DNA of 64,000 nt from Streptomyces parvulus (lineage in GTDB: Bacteria; Actinomycetota; Actinomycetes; Streptomycetales; Streptomycetaceae): NCBI RefSeq assembly GCF_014648855.1, contig NZ_BMRX01000009.1:310001-374000 (forward strand), in the 5' to 3' direction. Numbering within the stretch: position 1 is the first letter of the stretch; every line of letters starts with the position of its first letter. The notes beneath the pieces are model-generated. The model did not search any database. It saw only the letters and a program-made list of their open reading frames with translations, and was not told where the DNA came from. Shown here in pieces: positions 32,778-41,776 of the stretch. A program made the translations under genes and the position numbers.

Positions 32778-34718
32778 CTACCCGGCCTTCGACATCCGCG
32801 CCCGCGGCCGCCCCGACTCCTCGCTGTCCGACTCGTATCGCAGGTCGTCGCCGACCGGTGTGAGGCGGACGGTGTGGGGGGCCGGGTTGCAGACGTCGCG
32901 GTTGTCCGGGGCGCCCGCGGCGCTCGCGACGAGCTGGTCGTCCGTGACCTTCGTCAGGGTGAGGACGTCGTCGCAGGTGCCGCCGATGATGTCGGTGTGG
33001 CGCATGGTGCCCAGGCGCTCGCCCACCACGGCCCCGCGGACGGTCAGGCGGAAGGTGCCCAACGGCAGGTTGCCGTCCACGGCGACGGCCTGGCCCTCCC
33101 AGGTGCCGAGGTAGCGGGCCGGGACGGAGGAGGCGGGCCCGGTGTCGCCGCTGGAGCCGGGGTTCGACGGGGCGGAGGCGGAGGGGGTGCCGGCGCCCTC
33201 GTCCCCGGCGGTGTCGTCGTGCCCGCCGCCCGGCATCAGGTCGAAGACGAACACCGACCCGACCGTCACCGCCGCCAGCGCGCCCGCCACGGCGAGGGCG
33301 ACCGTGCAGCTGATCCTGCGGCCACGCCGCCCCTCGCCCTCCCGGGTGGAGGTGGCCGCGACGGAGACGGACAGCCCGCCGGGCGGGCGAGGAGACGGGG
33401 GCCGGTCGCCCTCACCTTGTCCGCGCGGCGCCGCCGGCTTCGGTGCCTCCGGTGACGTCGGTGACGTCGGTGACATCGGTGACGTCGGTGGCGTCGGTGG
33501 CGTCGGCGGGGGCATCACCGGCGCCGGCCCGAAGACCCCGGAGGGCACCGCCCCGAAGACTCCGGACGGCACCGCCGGGGCGTTCGCGTCCTGCGCCCCG
33601 ACCGACGGACTGCTGAATCCGACCGGTCCCGACACCGGCCCGGGCGACACCTCCGCCACCCCGGACGCCGCCCCGTCCGACGCCTCAGCCGCGCCCGGCA
33701 CCGCCCCCGCCGACGCCTCAGCCACCCCGGACACCGCCCCCGCCGACGCCTCAGCCACCCCCGGCACCACCCCAGGCGACACCGCCCCCGCCGCCCCCTG
33801 CGTCACCCCCGGCAACGCCCCCTCCGCCTCCAGGTTCAGCAGTCGTACGGCGCTCCGGCTGACCTGTTCCACCAGGGCCCCGGGCAGCCAGCCGCCGGTC
33901 ACCAGGGCGGCCGCGCCGTCGGGGGCCAGGCGGTGGGCCACCTCGGCGGGCGTCGGGCGGGCCGCCGGGTCCTTGGCCAGGCAGGCCTCGACCAAGTCGC
34001 GCAGGGCGCCGTCCAGTGTGTCGAGCCGAGGCTCCTCGTGGACGACCTTGTAGAGCAGCGCGGCCGAGGAGTCCCCCGGGAAGGGCGGCGTACCCGTCGC
34101 CGCGAAGGCGAGGACCGCGCCCAGGGAGAACACGTCCGCCGCGCCGGTCACGCCCTTGCCGAGGATCTGCTCGGGCGCCATGTAGCCGGGCGAGCCGATC
34201 GAGACGCCCGTCGAGGTCAGGGAGGCGGTGCCCTCGGTGGCCCGGGCGATGCCGAAGTCGATCAGGAGGGGGCCGTCGAGGGTGAGCAGGACGTTGGAGG
34301 GCTTCACGTCGCGGTGGACCAGGCCGAGACCGTGCACCGCGGCCAGCGCCTCGCCGAGGCCCGCGCCGAGCACCCGCACCGAGTGGGCGGGCAGCGGGCC
34401 GCCGTCCGCGACGGCCGCCGTGAGCGACGGGCCGGCGGCGTACGCCGTGGCCACCCACGGCACCCGCGCCTCCGGGTCCGCGTCCAGGACGGGCGCCGTC
34501 CAGGCCCCGCCGACCCTGCGCGCGGCGGCCACCTCGCGACGGAACCGGGCCCGGAACTCCTCGTCCAGCGCGAAGTGCGGGTGCACGATCTTGACCGCGA
34601 CCGTGCGGCCCCCGGCGCTGCGGCCCAGGTAGACCCGGCCCATGCCGCCGGAGCCCAGGCGGCCGAGCAGCCGGTAGGGCCCCACCTCGGTGGGCTCGTC
34701 GACATCGAGCGGCCGCAT
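32778..34718 (-). CDS. Receptor-type Ser/Thr protein kinase
   Basis: 646 aa from the ATG at 34718 (GGAGGGG at 8-base spacing; an in-frame GTG three codons earlier is too close to that site). Kinase domain: GRLGSGGMG, Lys43, HRDVKPSN (135-142), DFG (154-156), GSPGYMAPEQ. A juxtamembrane linker contains imperfect 11-residue repeats (GVAEASAGAVS type) and a Thr/Pro/Ser run. One membrane helix lies at ~467-493. The outer domain of ~120 residues (ARYLGTWEGQAVAVDGNLPL...) has two Cys and no recognised family. The kinase half is closely similar to that of 30354-32645, indicating duplication with exchange of the sensor domain. Confidence 0.92.
   Translation of the reverse strand: MRPLDVDEPTEVGPYRLLGRLGSGGMGRVYLGRSAGGRTVAVKIVHPHFALDEEFRARFRREVAAARRVGGAWTAPVLDADPEARVPWVATAYAAGPSLTAAVADGGPLPAHSVRVLGAGLGEALAAVHGLGLVHRDVKPSNVLLTLDGPLLIDFGIARATEGTASLTSTGVSIGSPGYMAPEQILGKGVTGAADVFSLGAVLAFAATGTPPFPGDSSAALLYKVVHEEPRLDTLDGALRDLVEACLAKDPAARPTPAEVAHRLAPDGAAALVTGGWLPGALVEQVSRSAVRLLNLEAEGALPGVTQGAAGAVSPGVVPGVAEASAGAVSGVAEASAGAVPGAAEASDGAASGVAEVSPGPVSGPVGFSSPSVGAQDANAPAVPSGVFGAVPSGVFGPAPVMPPPTPPTPPTSPMSPTSPTSPEAPKPAAPRGQGEGDRPPSPRPPGGLSVSVAATSTREGEGRRGRRISCTVALAVAGALAAVTVGSVFVFDLMPGGGHDDTAGDEGAGTPSASAPSNPGSSGDTGPASSVPARYLGTWEGQAVAVDGNLPLGTFRLTVRGAVVGERLGTMRHTDIIGGTCDDVLTLTKVTDDQLVASAAGAPDNRDVCNPAPHTVRLTPVGDDLRYESDSEESGRPRARMSKAG
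33449..33513. repeat. 9-bp tandem repeats in a kinase linker
   Basis: About seven copies of GGTGACGTC-like units on the plus strand, encoding a Thr/Ser-Pro-rich run (PTPPTSPMSPTSPTSP) in the minus-strand kinase gene. Such tracts are prone to slippage and length change. Confidence 0.85.
33655..33800. repeat. Imperfect ~33-36-bp tandem repeats in a kinase linker
   Basis: Four units encode variants of an 11-12-residue repeat (GVAEASAGAVS, GVAEASAGAVP, GAAEASDGAAS, GVAEVSPGPVS) in the juxtamembrane region of the kinase at 32778-34718. Confidence 0.85.
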
Positions 34719-34802
34719 GGCGTCCACCCCTCCCCCGTACCCAGGTACGCCGGTCCCTGGGAGCAGGGTAGTGGGCGCCCCCGCGCGGGTGTCCGGGTCG
34801 GA

Positions 34803-35651
34803 TCAGGGCGTCAGCAGATCCACCCGCACGTCCGCCGGGAAGCCCGTGGTGGGGCCGACCCGGCGGGCGAACTCGGTGACCGCCTCCAGCTGCGGGGCGC
34901 CGAAGCGGAAGTCGAGGGTGGTGAAGTACTTGGCCAGGGTCTCCTCGTCGAAGGCCTCCCAGCGGGCGGCCTGCTCGGCGACCTTGTCGACCTCCTCCAG
35001 GGAGAGGTTGCGGGAGGCGAGGAAGGCCTCGTGCACCTTGCGGGTGAGCACCGGCTCCCGCTCGGCGTACTCCCGGCGGGCCGCCCAGACCGCGAAGACG
35101 AACGGCAGGCCGGTCCACTCCTTCCAGAGCGCGCCGAGGTCGTGCACGTCGAGGCCGTAGCGCGGGCCGTCGATCATGTTGGCGCGCAGGGCGGCGTCGC
35201 CGATGAGGACGGCGGCGTCGGCCTCCTGCATCATCAGGCTGAGGTCGGGCGGGCACGTGTAGTAGTCCGGCCGGACCCCGAAGCGCTCGGCGAGCAGGAG
35301 CTGGGCGAGGCGTACGGAGGTGCGCGAGGTGGAGCCGAGGGCGACCCGGGCGCCGTCCAGGCGGTCCAGCGGGACCTGCGAGACGATCACGCAGGACATC
35401 ACCGGCCCGTCGCAGCCGACGGCGATGTCGGGGAAGGCGACGAGGTCGTCGGCGTTCTTCAGGAATTCGACCAGGGTGACGGGACCGATGTCGAGATCAC
35501 CGCGCACCAGCTGCTCGCTGAGCTTCTCCGGGGTGTCCTTCGTCAGCTCGAAGTCGAGGAGCGTGCCCGTTCTCGCGAGCCCCCAGTAGAGGGGCAGGCA
35601 GTTCAGGAACTGGATGTGGCCGACGCGCGGCCGGGTGCGAGAATTGTCCAC
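34803..35651 (-). CDS. mqnA: Menaquinone biosynthesis protein MqnA (chorismate dehydratase)
   Basis: 282 aa from a GTG at 35651. Periplasmic-binding-protein-like fold of the MqnA/MqnD family with VGHIQFLNCLPLYWGL at the N-terminus, GDLDIGPVTLVEFLKN, and GSTSRTSVRLAQLLL. It converts chorismate to 3-enolpyruvylbenzoate, the first step of the futalosine route to menaquinone. Other pathway genes in the window are mqnE (46119) and the UbiX, UbiA and UbiD homologs at 47879-50944. It stands alone, transcribed towards the kinase genes. Confidence 0.95.
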   Translation of the reverse strand: MDNSRTRPRVGHIQFLNCLPLYWGLARTGTLLDFELTKDTPEKLSEQLVRGDLDIGPVTLVEFLKNADDLVAFPDIAVGCDGPVMSCVIVSQVPLDRLDGARVALGSTSRTSVRLAQLLLAERFGVRPDYYTCPPDLSLMMQEADAAVLIGDAALRANMIDGPRYGLDVHDLGALWKEWTGLPFVFAVWAARREYAEREPVLTRKVHEAFLASRNLSLEEVDKVAEQAARWEAFDEETLAKYFTTLDFRFGAPQLEAVTEFARRVGPTTGFPADVRVDLLTP

Positions 35652-35755
35652 ATCGCGAGGCTAGACCTCCCCTCCGAGCGGCCCGTCGCCGACCCCCGGC
35701 GTCAGCCGAACGGCGCAGGCGTTCAAACGTCCGGGTGAAGTGATCTTGGCCTCTG

Positions 35756-35783
35756 TTGCGCCGGGGTGCCCGCGTGCTAGGCT
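35756..35783 (+). promoter_or_regulatory. Candidate promoter of the cold-shock gene
   Basis: TTGCGC at 35756-35761 and TAGGCT at 35778-35783, spaced 16 bp, fit the vegetative (HrdB-type) consensus of Streptomyces. Transcription would begin near 35790, giving a leader of about 150 bases before the ATG at 35943, a length usual for cold-shock genes. Confidence 0.55.
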
Positions 35784-35942
35784 CACAGCAAGTTGCAGTT
35801 TGGTTTCCCTTGCAGTACAGAGCCTGCGGAGCATGTGACCGCGGGCTCTCGTCGTTCTCAGACGTATGCAGTTGTGCGGAATTCCCGTCTTCACACTTGC
35901 TGGTTCTGGAGCAGGGCAACCCTTTGGGCCCAAGGAGGGCTT

Positions 35943-36146
35943 ATGGCTACCGGAACCGTGAAGTGGTTCAACGCCGAAAAGGGCTTTGGTTTCATCGCCC
36001 AGGAAGGCGGCGGCCCGGACGTCTTCGTCCACTACTCCGCGATCAACGCTCAGGGATTCCGTTCCCTCGAGGAGAACCAGCAGGTGTCCTTCGACGTCAC
36101 GCAGGGTCCGAAGGGCCCGCAGGCGGAGAACGTCACTCCTGTCTGA
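35943..36146 (+). CDS. Cold-shock protein, CspA family
   Basis: 67 aa, the standard size. RNP1-type KGFGFIAQ and RNP2-type VFVHYSAI motifs are intact in a five-strand OB fold. It binds single-stranded RNA or DNA and acts as an RNA chaperone. AAGGAGG lies 5 bases before the ATG. It is preceded by a ~150-base AU-richer leader and followed by a strong terminator, so it is a single-gene transcript. Confidence 0.96.
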   Translation: MATGTVKWFNAEKGFGFIAQEGGGPDVFVHYSAINAQGFRSLEENQQVSFDVTQGPKGPQAENVTPV

Positions 36147-36162
36147 TTGACAGCAGTACCCA

Positions 36163-36205
36163 AGGAGCCCCGCGCCGTTCCGGCGACGGGGCTCCTGCCC
36201 TTTTT
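36163..36205 (+). terminator. Rho-independent terminator of the cold-shock gene
   Basis: A perfect 10-bp stem (36163-36172 with 36187-36196), 14-base loop, then GCCC and five T (36201-36205), 16 bp after the stop codon. Confidence 0.9.
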
Positions 36206-36258
36206 CCGGCCGTCCGGCGTCCGGGGCGGCTGTCGGTGGGCGGCACTAGGGTCCCGCC

Positions 36259-36891
36259 ATGACCGACACCGCCACCACCCGGACCTTCTACGACGCCATC
36301 GCCGAGGACTACGCCGACCACCACCGTGCCGCCGGCGCCGGTACCGCTCTCGACCGCGCCCTCATGGCCGCCTTCGCCGAGCTGGTGGGGCCGGACGGAC
36401 AGGTGGCCGATCTCGGCTGCGGGCCCGGCCGGGTCACCGCGCACCTCGCCTCGCTGGGACTGCGGGTCTTCGGCCTGGACCTGTCCGCGTCCATGCTCGC
36501 GATCGCGCGCCGGGAGAATCCGGGGCTGCGGTTCGAGCAGGGGTCCATGCTGGAGCTGGACCTGCCCGACGGGGCGCTCGCGGGGGCGGTCTCCTGGTAC
36601 TCGTCGATCCACACGCCGTGGGAGCGGCTGCCGGACCTCTTCGGGGAGATCGCGCGCGTGCTGGCGCCGGGCGGGCACCTGCTGCTCGGCTTCCAGGTCG
36701 GCGACGAGCCGAGACTCCTCGACCGTCCGTTCGGCCGTCCGGTCGCCCTGGAGTTCGAGCGCCGGCGGCCGGAGGCGATGGCCGAGCTGCTGGAGGGGGC
36801 CGGGTTCACCGTGCTGTCGCGGACCGTGCGCGTACAGGAGGAGGACACCTCCGCGAAGATCCCGCAGGCCTGCCTGATCGCCCGCCGCTGA
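36259..36891 (+). CDS. Class I SAM-dependent methyltransferase
   Basis: 210 aa with the Methyltransf_11/25 pattern: motif I VADLGCGPGRVTAHL (~48-62), FGLDLSASMLAIAR for the SAM ribose-binding acid, FEQGSMLELDLP, and VLAPGGHLLLGFQ. N-terminal FYDAIAEDYADHH is the usual cap. Substrate cannot be told. It lies between the csp terminator and a convergent acyl-CoA ligase gene; probably monocistronic. Confidence 0.9.
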   Translation: MTDTATTRTFYDAIAEDYADHHRAAGAGTALDRALMAAFAELVGPDGQVADLGCGPGRVTAHLASLGLRVFGLDLSASMLAIARRENPGLRFEQGSMLELDLPDGALAGAVSWYSSIHTPWERLPDLFGEIARVLAPGGHLLLGFQVGDEPRLLDRPFGRPVALEFERRRPEAMAELLEGAGFTVLSRTVRVQEEDTSAKIPQACLIARR

Positions 36892-36907
36892 TCCGCCCCC
36901 GCGTCCC

Positions 36908-36928
36908 AGGGCCTGTCCGACAGGCCCT
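36908..36928. terminator. Shared hairpin between convergent methyltransferase and acyl-CoA ligase genes
   Basis: A perfect 9-bp stem (36908-36916 with 36920-36928) and a 3-base loop. The right arm overlaps the stop codon of the minus-strand ligase gene. No T-run. Confidence 0.65.
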
Positions 36929-38855
36929 AGGTCGCGTACAGGCCCTCCACCGCGTCCGCGAAGTCCCGCATGATCGCCTCCCGGCGCAGCTTCATCGAGG
37001 GGGTCAGGTGGCCCTCCCACTCGGTGAAGTCCCTCGGCAGCACGGCGAAGCGGCGGATGGACTCCGGGCGGGAGACCAGCTTGTTGGCCTCGTCGACCGC
37101 GCGCTGGAGCAGCGCCAGGACCTCCTCGTCGTCGGTCAGCAGCTCCGGCGGCACCGGGTGCTTGCCGTTCATGCGGCGCCAGTGGGTGAGGCCGTCCGGG
37201 TCGAGGGTGAAGAGGGCGGAGACGTAGGGGCGGCGGTCGCCGAGGACGATGCACTGCGAGATCAGGGGGTGGGAGCGCAGCCAGTTCTCCAGCGGGGCCG
37301 GGGCCACGCTCTTGCCGCCCGCGGTGATCAGCAGTTCCTTCTTGCGTCCGGTGATCGTCAGGTAGCCGTCGTCGTCCAGGCTGCCGATGTCGCCGGTGGC
37401 GAACCAGCCGTCGGGGGCCGCGGGGACGACGCCGCCGGCCTGGGGGTCCCAGTAGCCGTGCAGGACCTGCTCGCCGGCGACGAGGATCTCGCCGTCGGCG
37501 GCGATGCGGATCCGGGTGCCGGGCAGCGGCCAGCCGACGGTGCCGAGGCGCGGGCTGAGCGGGGGCGTGACGGTGGCGGCGGCGGTGGTCTCGGTGAGGC
37601 CGTAGCCCTCGAAGATCTCGATGCCGGCACCGGCGTAGAAGGCGGCGAGCCGGCGGCCGAGGGGGGAGCCGCCGCAGATGGCGTACTTGACCCGGCCGCC
37701 CATGGCGGCGCGGATCTTGCGGTAGACGAGGGGGTCGTAGAAGGCGCGGGCGGTCCTGAGGCCGCGGCCGGGGCCGCCGCCCGTGCCGGTCTGCCGGGCC
37801 TCACTGGCCTCGCCGTAGCGCACGGCCACCGAGGCGGCGCGGTCGAAGGCGGTGGCCCGGCCGCCGGACTCGGCCTTGGCGCGGGCGCTGTTGAAGACCT
37901 TCTCCAGCATGTACGGGATGGTCAGCAGGCAGGTCGGGCGGAAGGCGGCGAGGTCGGGCAGGAGGTCATCGGCCTTCAGGCTCGGGGCGTGGCCGAGGCG
38001 GACCCGGGCGCGGACGCAGGCCACGGCGACCATGCGGCCGAAGACGTGGGACATCGGCAGGAAGAGCAGGATCGAGGGCTCCTCGCCGGTCTCCGCCTTG
38101 AAGACGGGGTAGAGCAGCTCGATCGCGTTGTCGACCTCGGCGAAGAAGTTGCCGTGGGTGAGCACGCAGCCCTTCGGGCGGCCGGTGGTGCCGGAGGTGT
38201 AGATGAGGGTGGCGAGGGTGGTGGGGCCGAGCATGCCGCGGCGCACCTCGACCTCGGCGTCCGGGATCCGGGCGCCCAGCTCCGCCAGCCGTTCCACGTG
38301 CCCCTTCTCCATCACCCACAGGTGCTTGAGGTCGGGGATGCGGTCCAGTTCGGGGCCGAGGGCGGCGGCCTGCGCGCCGGTCTCGGTGACGAGGGTGACG
38401 GCGCCGGAGTCCTGGAGGATCCAGCGGGTCTGGAAGAGGGAGGAGGTCGGGTAGACGGGGATGGTGACCAGGCCGGCCGCCCACGCGGCGAAGTCGAGCA
38501 GCGTCCACTCGTACGTCGTCCGCGCCATGATCGCGACGCGGTCGCCCGGCATCAGGCCCTCCGCGATCATGCCCTTGGCCACCGCGAGGACCTGCGCGGC
38601 GAACTCGGCCGCCGTCACGTCGGACCACTCGCCCTCCGCCGACCTGCGGCTGAGGACGACCTGGTCGCCGGCGGCGGCCGCGTTGTCGAAGGGCAGGTCG
38701 GCGAGGGAGCCGTGGCGCACCGGCGGGGCGAACGGCGGTACGTAGGCCTCCCGTACGGCGCCGTCCAGCCGCCGCGTCTCGGGCGCCACCAGGGTGGGGG
38801 CGGGCGAGTCGGCGTAGGCGGCGGACGCGGCGAAGGAGGGAAGCGGGGTGGACAC
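36927..38855 (-). CDS. Long-chain fatty-acid--CoA ligase (AMP-forming)
   Basis: 642 aa from a GTG at 38855 with AGGAG at 6-base spacing; an upstream ATG at 38945 would add 30 residues without family similarity. ANL-superfamily motifs: YTSGTTGRPKG (~215), GYGLTETTAAATV, GWFATGDIGSLDDDGYLTI and GRKKELLITAGGKSVAP. It activates fatty acids to acyl-CoA through acyl-AMP. Similar to FadD15-type ligases of actinobacteria. An insertion rich in Gly/Ala/Arg between the two N-terminal subdomains is common in that group. Confidence 0.93.
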   Translation of the reverse strand: MSTPLPSFAASAAYADSPAPTLVAPETRRLDGAVREAYVPPFAPPVRHGSLADLPFDNAAAAGDQVVLSRRSAEGEWSDVTAAEFAAQVLAVAKGMIAEGLMPGDRVAIMARTTYEWTLLDFAAWAAGLVTIPVYPTSSLFQTRWILQDSGAVTLVTETGAQAAALGPELDRIPDLKHLWVMEKGHVERLAELGARIPDAEVEVRRGMLGPTTLATLIYTSGTTGRPKGCVLTHGNFFAEVDNAIELLYPVFKAETGEEPSILLFLPMSHVFGRMVAVACVRARVRLGHAPSLKADDLLPDLAAFRPTCLLTIPYMLEKVFNSARAKAESGGRATAFDRAASVAVRYGEASEARQTGTGGGPGRGLRTARAFYDPLVYRKIRAAMGGRVKYAICGGSPLGRRLAAFYAGAGIEIFEGYGLTETTAAATVTPPLSPRLGTVGWPLPGTRIRIAADGEILVAGEQVLHGYWDPQAGGVVPAAPDGWFATGDIGSLDDDGYLTITGRKKELLITAGGKSVAPAPLENWLRSHPLISQCIVLGDRRPYVSALFTLDPDGLTHWRRMNGKHPVPPELLTDDEEVLALLQRAVDEANKLVSRPESIRRFAVLPRDFTEWEGHLTPSMKLRREAIMRDFADAVEGLYAT

Positions 38856-39078
38856 GGGCGGCTCCTGGGACGTGCAGCGGTGCGACCGCTCTGCTGTCGG
38901 TGCTCTGCTGCATGACGTACGTGCCTCGCGCGCCGAGGCGTTCATCGCCGGTACCGGGCAGCGGGGGTTACCGGCGGTCAGTCCCGGGATCGTACGGGGC
39001 CCGCGTGGGGAGTTGGTGCGCGTTCGGCGTCGGTCCGGCGCCGGGGGTGTGCAGTCCCGGGGGTTACCTGAGGGTAGG

Positions 39079-40365
39079 TCACGTTCGTTCCAGAATGGCC
39101 GTCACGCCCTGGCCGCCGGCCGCGCAGACCGAGACCAGGCCGCGACCCGGACCCCCGCGTTCGGCGAGCAGGGTGGCCAGGGTCGCCACGATGCGGGCGC
39201 CGGTCGCGGCGAAGGGGTGGCCGGTGGCCAGGGAGGAGCCGGCCACGTTCAGCCGGGACCGGTCCACCGGGGCGAGCCCGCGCTTCTCCCACGCCGCCAG
39301 CGTGGCCAGCACCTGGGACGCGAACGCCTCGTGGATCTCCACGAGGTCGAAGTCCCCGATCCCGAGCCCGGCGCGCTCCAGCATGCGCGGCACCGCGTAC
39401 GCCGGGGCCATCAGGAGCCCGTCCTCGCCGCCGGCCGCGTCGCCGCCGACGAAGTCCACGGCCGCCGTCTCGTACGCCGTCAGGTACGCCAGCGGTTCCA
39501 GGCCCCGGGCGCTCGCCCACTCCTCGCTCGCCAGCAGCACGGTGGCCGCGCCGTCGGTCAGGGGCGTGGAGTTGCCCGCCGTCATCGTGGGTTCGGGGGC
39601 GTCGAGTCCGAACACGGGCTTCAGCGCGGCCAGTTTCTCCACCGTCGAGCCCGGGCGCAGGTTCTGGTCGCGGGCCAGCCCTCGGAAGGGGACCACGAGG
39701 TCCCGGAACAGGCCGCGTTCATAGGCCGCCGCCAGCCGCTGGTGGCTGGTCGCGGCCAGTTCGTCCTGGGCCTCGCGGGCGACGCCCCAGACCCGGGCGG
39801 TGACCGCGGCGTGCTCGCCCATCGAGAGACCGGTGCGCGGCTCGGCGTTGCGCGGGATGTCGGGGACCAGGTGGCCGGGGCGGATCTTCGCCAGCGCCTT
39901 CGCCCGGCCGCCGAGGGACTTCGCGCGGCGGGCCTCCAACAGGATGCGGCGCAGGCGGTCGTTGACGCCGAGCGGGGCGTCGCTCGCCGTGTCGGCACCG
40001 CCCGCGATCGCCGACTCGGTCTGCCCGAGGGCGATCTTGTTGGCGGCGGCGATCACGGCTTGGAGGCCGGTGCCGCAGGCCTGCTGGACGTCGTACGCGG
40101 GCGTGCGCGCGTCGAGCGCCGAGCCGAGGACCGTCTCGCGGGCCAGGTTGAAGTCGCGGCTGTGCTTGAGGACCGCGCCGGCCACGAACTCGCCGACGGC
40201 GCCCGGCTCCTGGAGGCCGTGGCGCGTGACGAGACCGTCGAGTGCCGCGGTGAGCATCTCCTGGTTGGATGCGGTGGCGTAGGGCCCGTCGGAGCGGGCG
40301 AAGGGGACGCGGGTGCCGCCGATGACCGCGACGCGGCGCGTCTGCCGCGGTGCCAGAGGGCTCAT
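39079..40365 (-). CDS. Acetyl-CoA C-acyltransferase (thiolase), FadA2/FadI-like
   Basis: 428 aa. Thiolase signatures: active Cys in QQACGTGLQA (~95), GNSTPLTDGAA, EIHEAFASQ, GHPFAATGAR (His) and SVCAAGGQG (second Cys). It cleaves 3-ketoacyl-CoA or condenses acetyl-CoA units. Divergently transcribed from a FabG4-like reductase and a MaoC-type hydratase gene, the same trio found as fadA2, fabG4 and htdX in mycobacteria. The divergent gap holds two palindromes. Confidence 0.93.
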   Translation of the reverse strand: MSPLAPRQTRRVAVIGGTRVPFARSDGPYATASNQEMLTAALDGLVTRHGLQEPGAVGEFVAGAVLKHSRDFNLARETVLGSALDARTPAYDVQQACGTGLQAVIAAANKIALGQTESAIAGGADTASDAPLGVNDRLRRILLEARRAKSLGGRAKALAKIRPGHLVPDIPRNAEPRTGLSMGEHAAVTARVWGVAREAQDELAATSHQRLAAAYERGLFRDLVVPFRGLARDQNLRPGSTVEKLAALKPVFGLDAPEPTMTAGNSTPLTDGAATVLLASEEWASARGLEPLAYLTAYETAAVDFVGGDAAGGEDGLLMAPAYAVPRMLERAGLGIGDFDLVEIHEAFASQVLATLAAWEKRGLAPVDRSRLNVAGSSLATGHPFAATGARIVATLATLLAERGGPGRGLVSVCAAGGQGVTAILERT

Positions 40366-40395
40366 CTCGACCTGCTCCTCACCCGTGACGTAGGC

Positions 40396-40425
40396 TTACC
40401 ACCGGTAACCTTACTCCAGAGTAAG
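40396..40425. promoter_or_regulatory. Two palindromes in the thiolase/FabG4 divergent promoter region
   Basis: TTACC-ACC-GGTAA (40396-40408) and CTTACTC-CA-GAGTAAG (40410-40425) lie side by side in the 106-bp gap. Both contain the core TTAC/GTAA, as expected for paired TetR operators. The TetR gene at 42642 is the obvious candidate regulator (inference). Confidence 0.6.
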
Positions 40426-40471
40426 CAAGTCTGGACATCCCGGTACGACAAAGGGCTTGGGGAGACAGGAC

Positions 40472-41776
40472 ATGGCCGACCGCTATCTCAGCTTCACCGG
40501 CACCGCGCCCGGCCGCTTCCTCACCCGGCGGCTGGGGCTGCCGCGACCCGCCCCGCTGGAACGCGGCGCGTTCTCCGGCGGACTGCTGCACCTCACCGCC
40601 GGCAAGACCGACCTCGACCTCGCCCCCGTCCTCGCGCGCACCGGCCTCACCCCCCGCCCCGGCCCGGGGGACGCCGGCCGCCCCGCCGCCGTCGTCCTCG
40701 ACGCCACCGGCGTCCGGGACGTCGACGCGCTCGCCGGGGTGCACGCCGCCCTGCACCCCGTCGTCCGGTCCGTCGCGACCAGCGGGCGCGTGCTGGTGCT
40801 CGGCGCGCGGCCCGACCCGGCCGACCACCACCAGGCCGCCGTCCAGCAGGCGTTGGAGGGCTTCACGCGCTCCCTCGGCAAGGAGATCGGGCGCGGCAGG
40901 ACCGTCAACCTGGTCCGGCTCACCGACGCGCACGCCGCCGAGTCCACCCTCCGCTTCCTCCTCTCCCCCGCCTCCGCCTACGTCAGCGGCCAGGTCGTCG
41001 AGGTCGGCGCCGCCGACGGCACCCCCGCCCCGGACGACTGGGAGCTGCCGCTGGCCGGACGCACCGCACTGGTCACCGGCGCCGCCCGCGGCATCGGCGC
41101 GGCCGTCGCCGAAACCCTCGCCGGACAGGGCGCCCAGGTCGTCGTCCTCGACGTGCCCCGGGCCGAGGACGAGGCACGCCGGTCCGCCGAACGCCTCGGC
41201 GGAACCGCCCTCGCGCTCGACATCACGGCCGCCGACGCCGGCGAGCGCATCGCCGCCGCGGTGCCCGGCGGCATCGACGTCCTGATCCACAACGCCGGCG
41301 TCACCCGCGACCGGCGCCTGGCCAACATGGACGCCGAACGCTGGAGTTCCGTCCTCGACGTCAACCTCGCGAGCGTCCTGCGCACCACGGACGCGCTGCT
41401 CGCCGCGGGCGCCGTCAACCGCGGCGGGCGGATCGTCGCCACCGCCTCCATCGCCGGGCTCGCCGGCAACTCCGGCCAGACCAACTACGGCGCGAGCAAG
41501 GCGGGCATCGTCGGCCTCGTCCGCGCTCTGGCGCCGCGCGCGCTGGCCGAACACGGGGTGACGGTCAACGCGGTGGCGCCGGGGTTCATCGAGACGCGGA
41601 TGACCGCCGCCGTCCCCCTCCTCATCCGCGAGGCCGGCCGGCGCATGAACTCCCTCGCCCAGGGCGGCCTGCCCGCCGACGTCGCCGAGACCACCGCGTG
41701 GCTCGCCCACCCGGCATCCGGCGCGGTCAACGGCCAGGTCGTCCGGGTCTGCGGCCAGAGCCTGCTGGGGGCGTGA
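40472..41776 (+). CDS. FabG4-like high-molecular-weight 3-oxoacyl-(ACP/CoA) reductase
   Basis: 434 aa from the ATG at 40472, with GGGGAG upstream. As in mycobacterial FabG4, a degenerate N-terminal Rossmann half (~1-190) precedes a full SDR domain: VTGAARGIGAAVAETL, LIHNAGVTRDRRL, the catalytic Ser in VATASIAGL, and YGASK (Tyr/Lys). It reduces 3-oxoacyl thioesters with NAD(P)H. The stop overlaps the next gene's ATG (TGATG), so it is coupled to the MaoC-type hydratase. Confidence 0.92.
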   Translation: MADRYLSFTGTAPGRFLTRRLGLPRPAPLERGAFSGGLLHLTAGKTDLDLAPVLARTGLTPRPGPGDAGRPAAVVLDATGVRDVDALAGVHAALHPVVRSVATSGRVLVLGARPDPADHHQAAVQQALEGFTRSLGKEIGRGRTVNLVRLTDAHAAESTLRFLLSPASAYVSGQVVEVGAADGTPAPDDWELPLAGRTALVTGAARGIGAAVAETLAGQGAQVVVLDVPRAEDEARRSAERLGGTALALDITAADAGERIAAAVPGGIDVLIHNAGVTRDRRLANMDAERWSSVLDVNLASVLRTTDALLAAGAVNRGGRIVATASIAGLAGNSGQTNYGASKAGIVGLVRALAPRALAEHGVTVNAVAPGFIETRMTAAVPLLIREAGRRMNSLAQGGLPADVAETTAWLAHPASGAVNGQVVRVCGQSLLGA

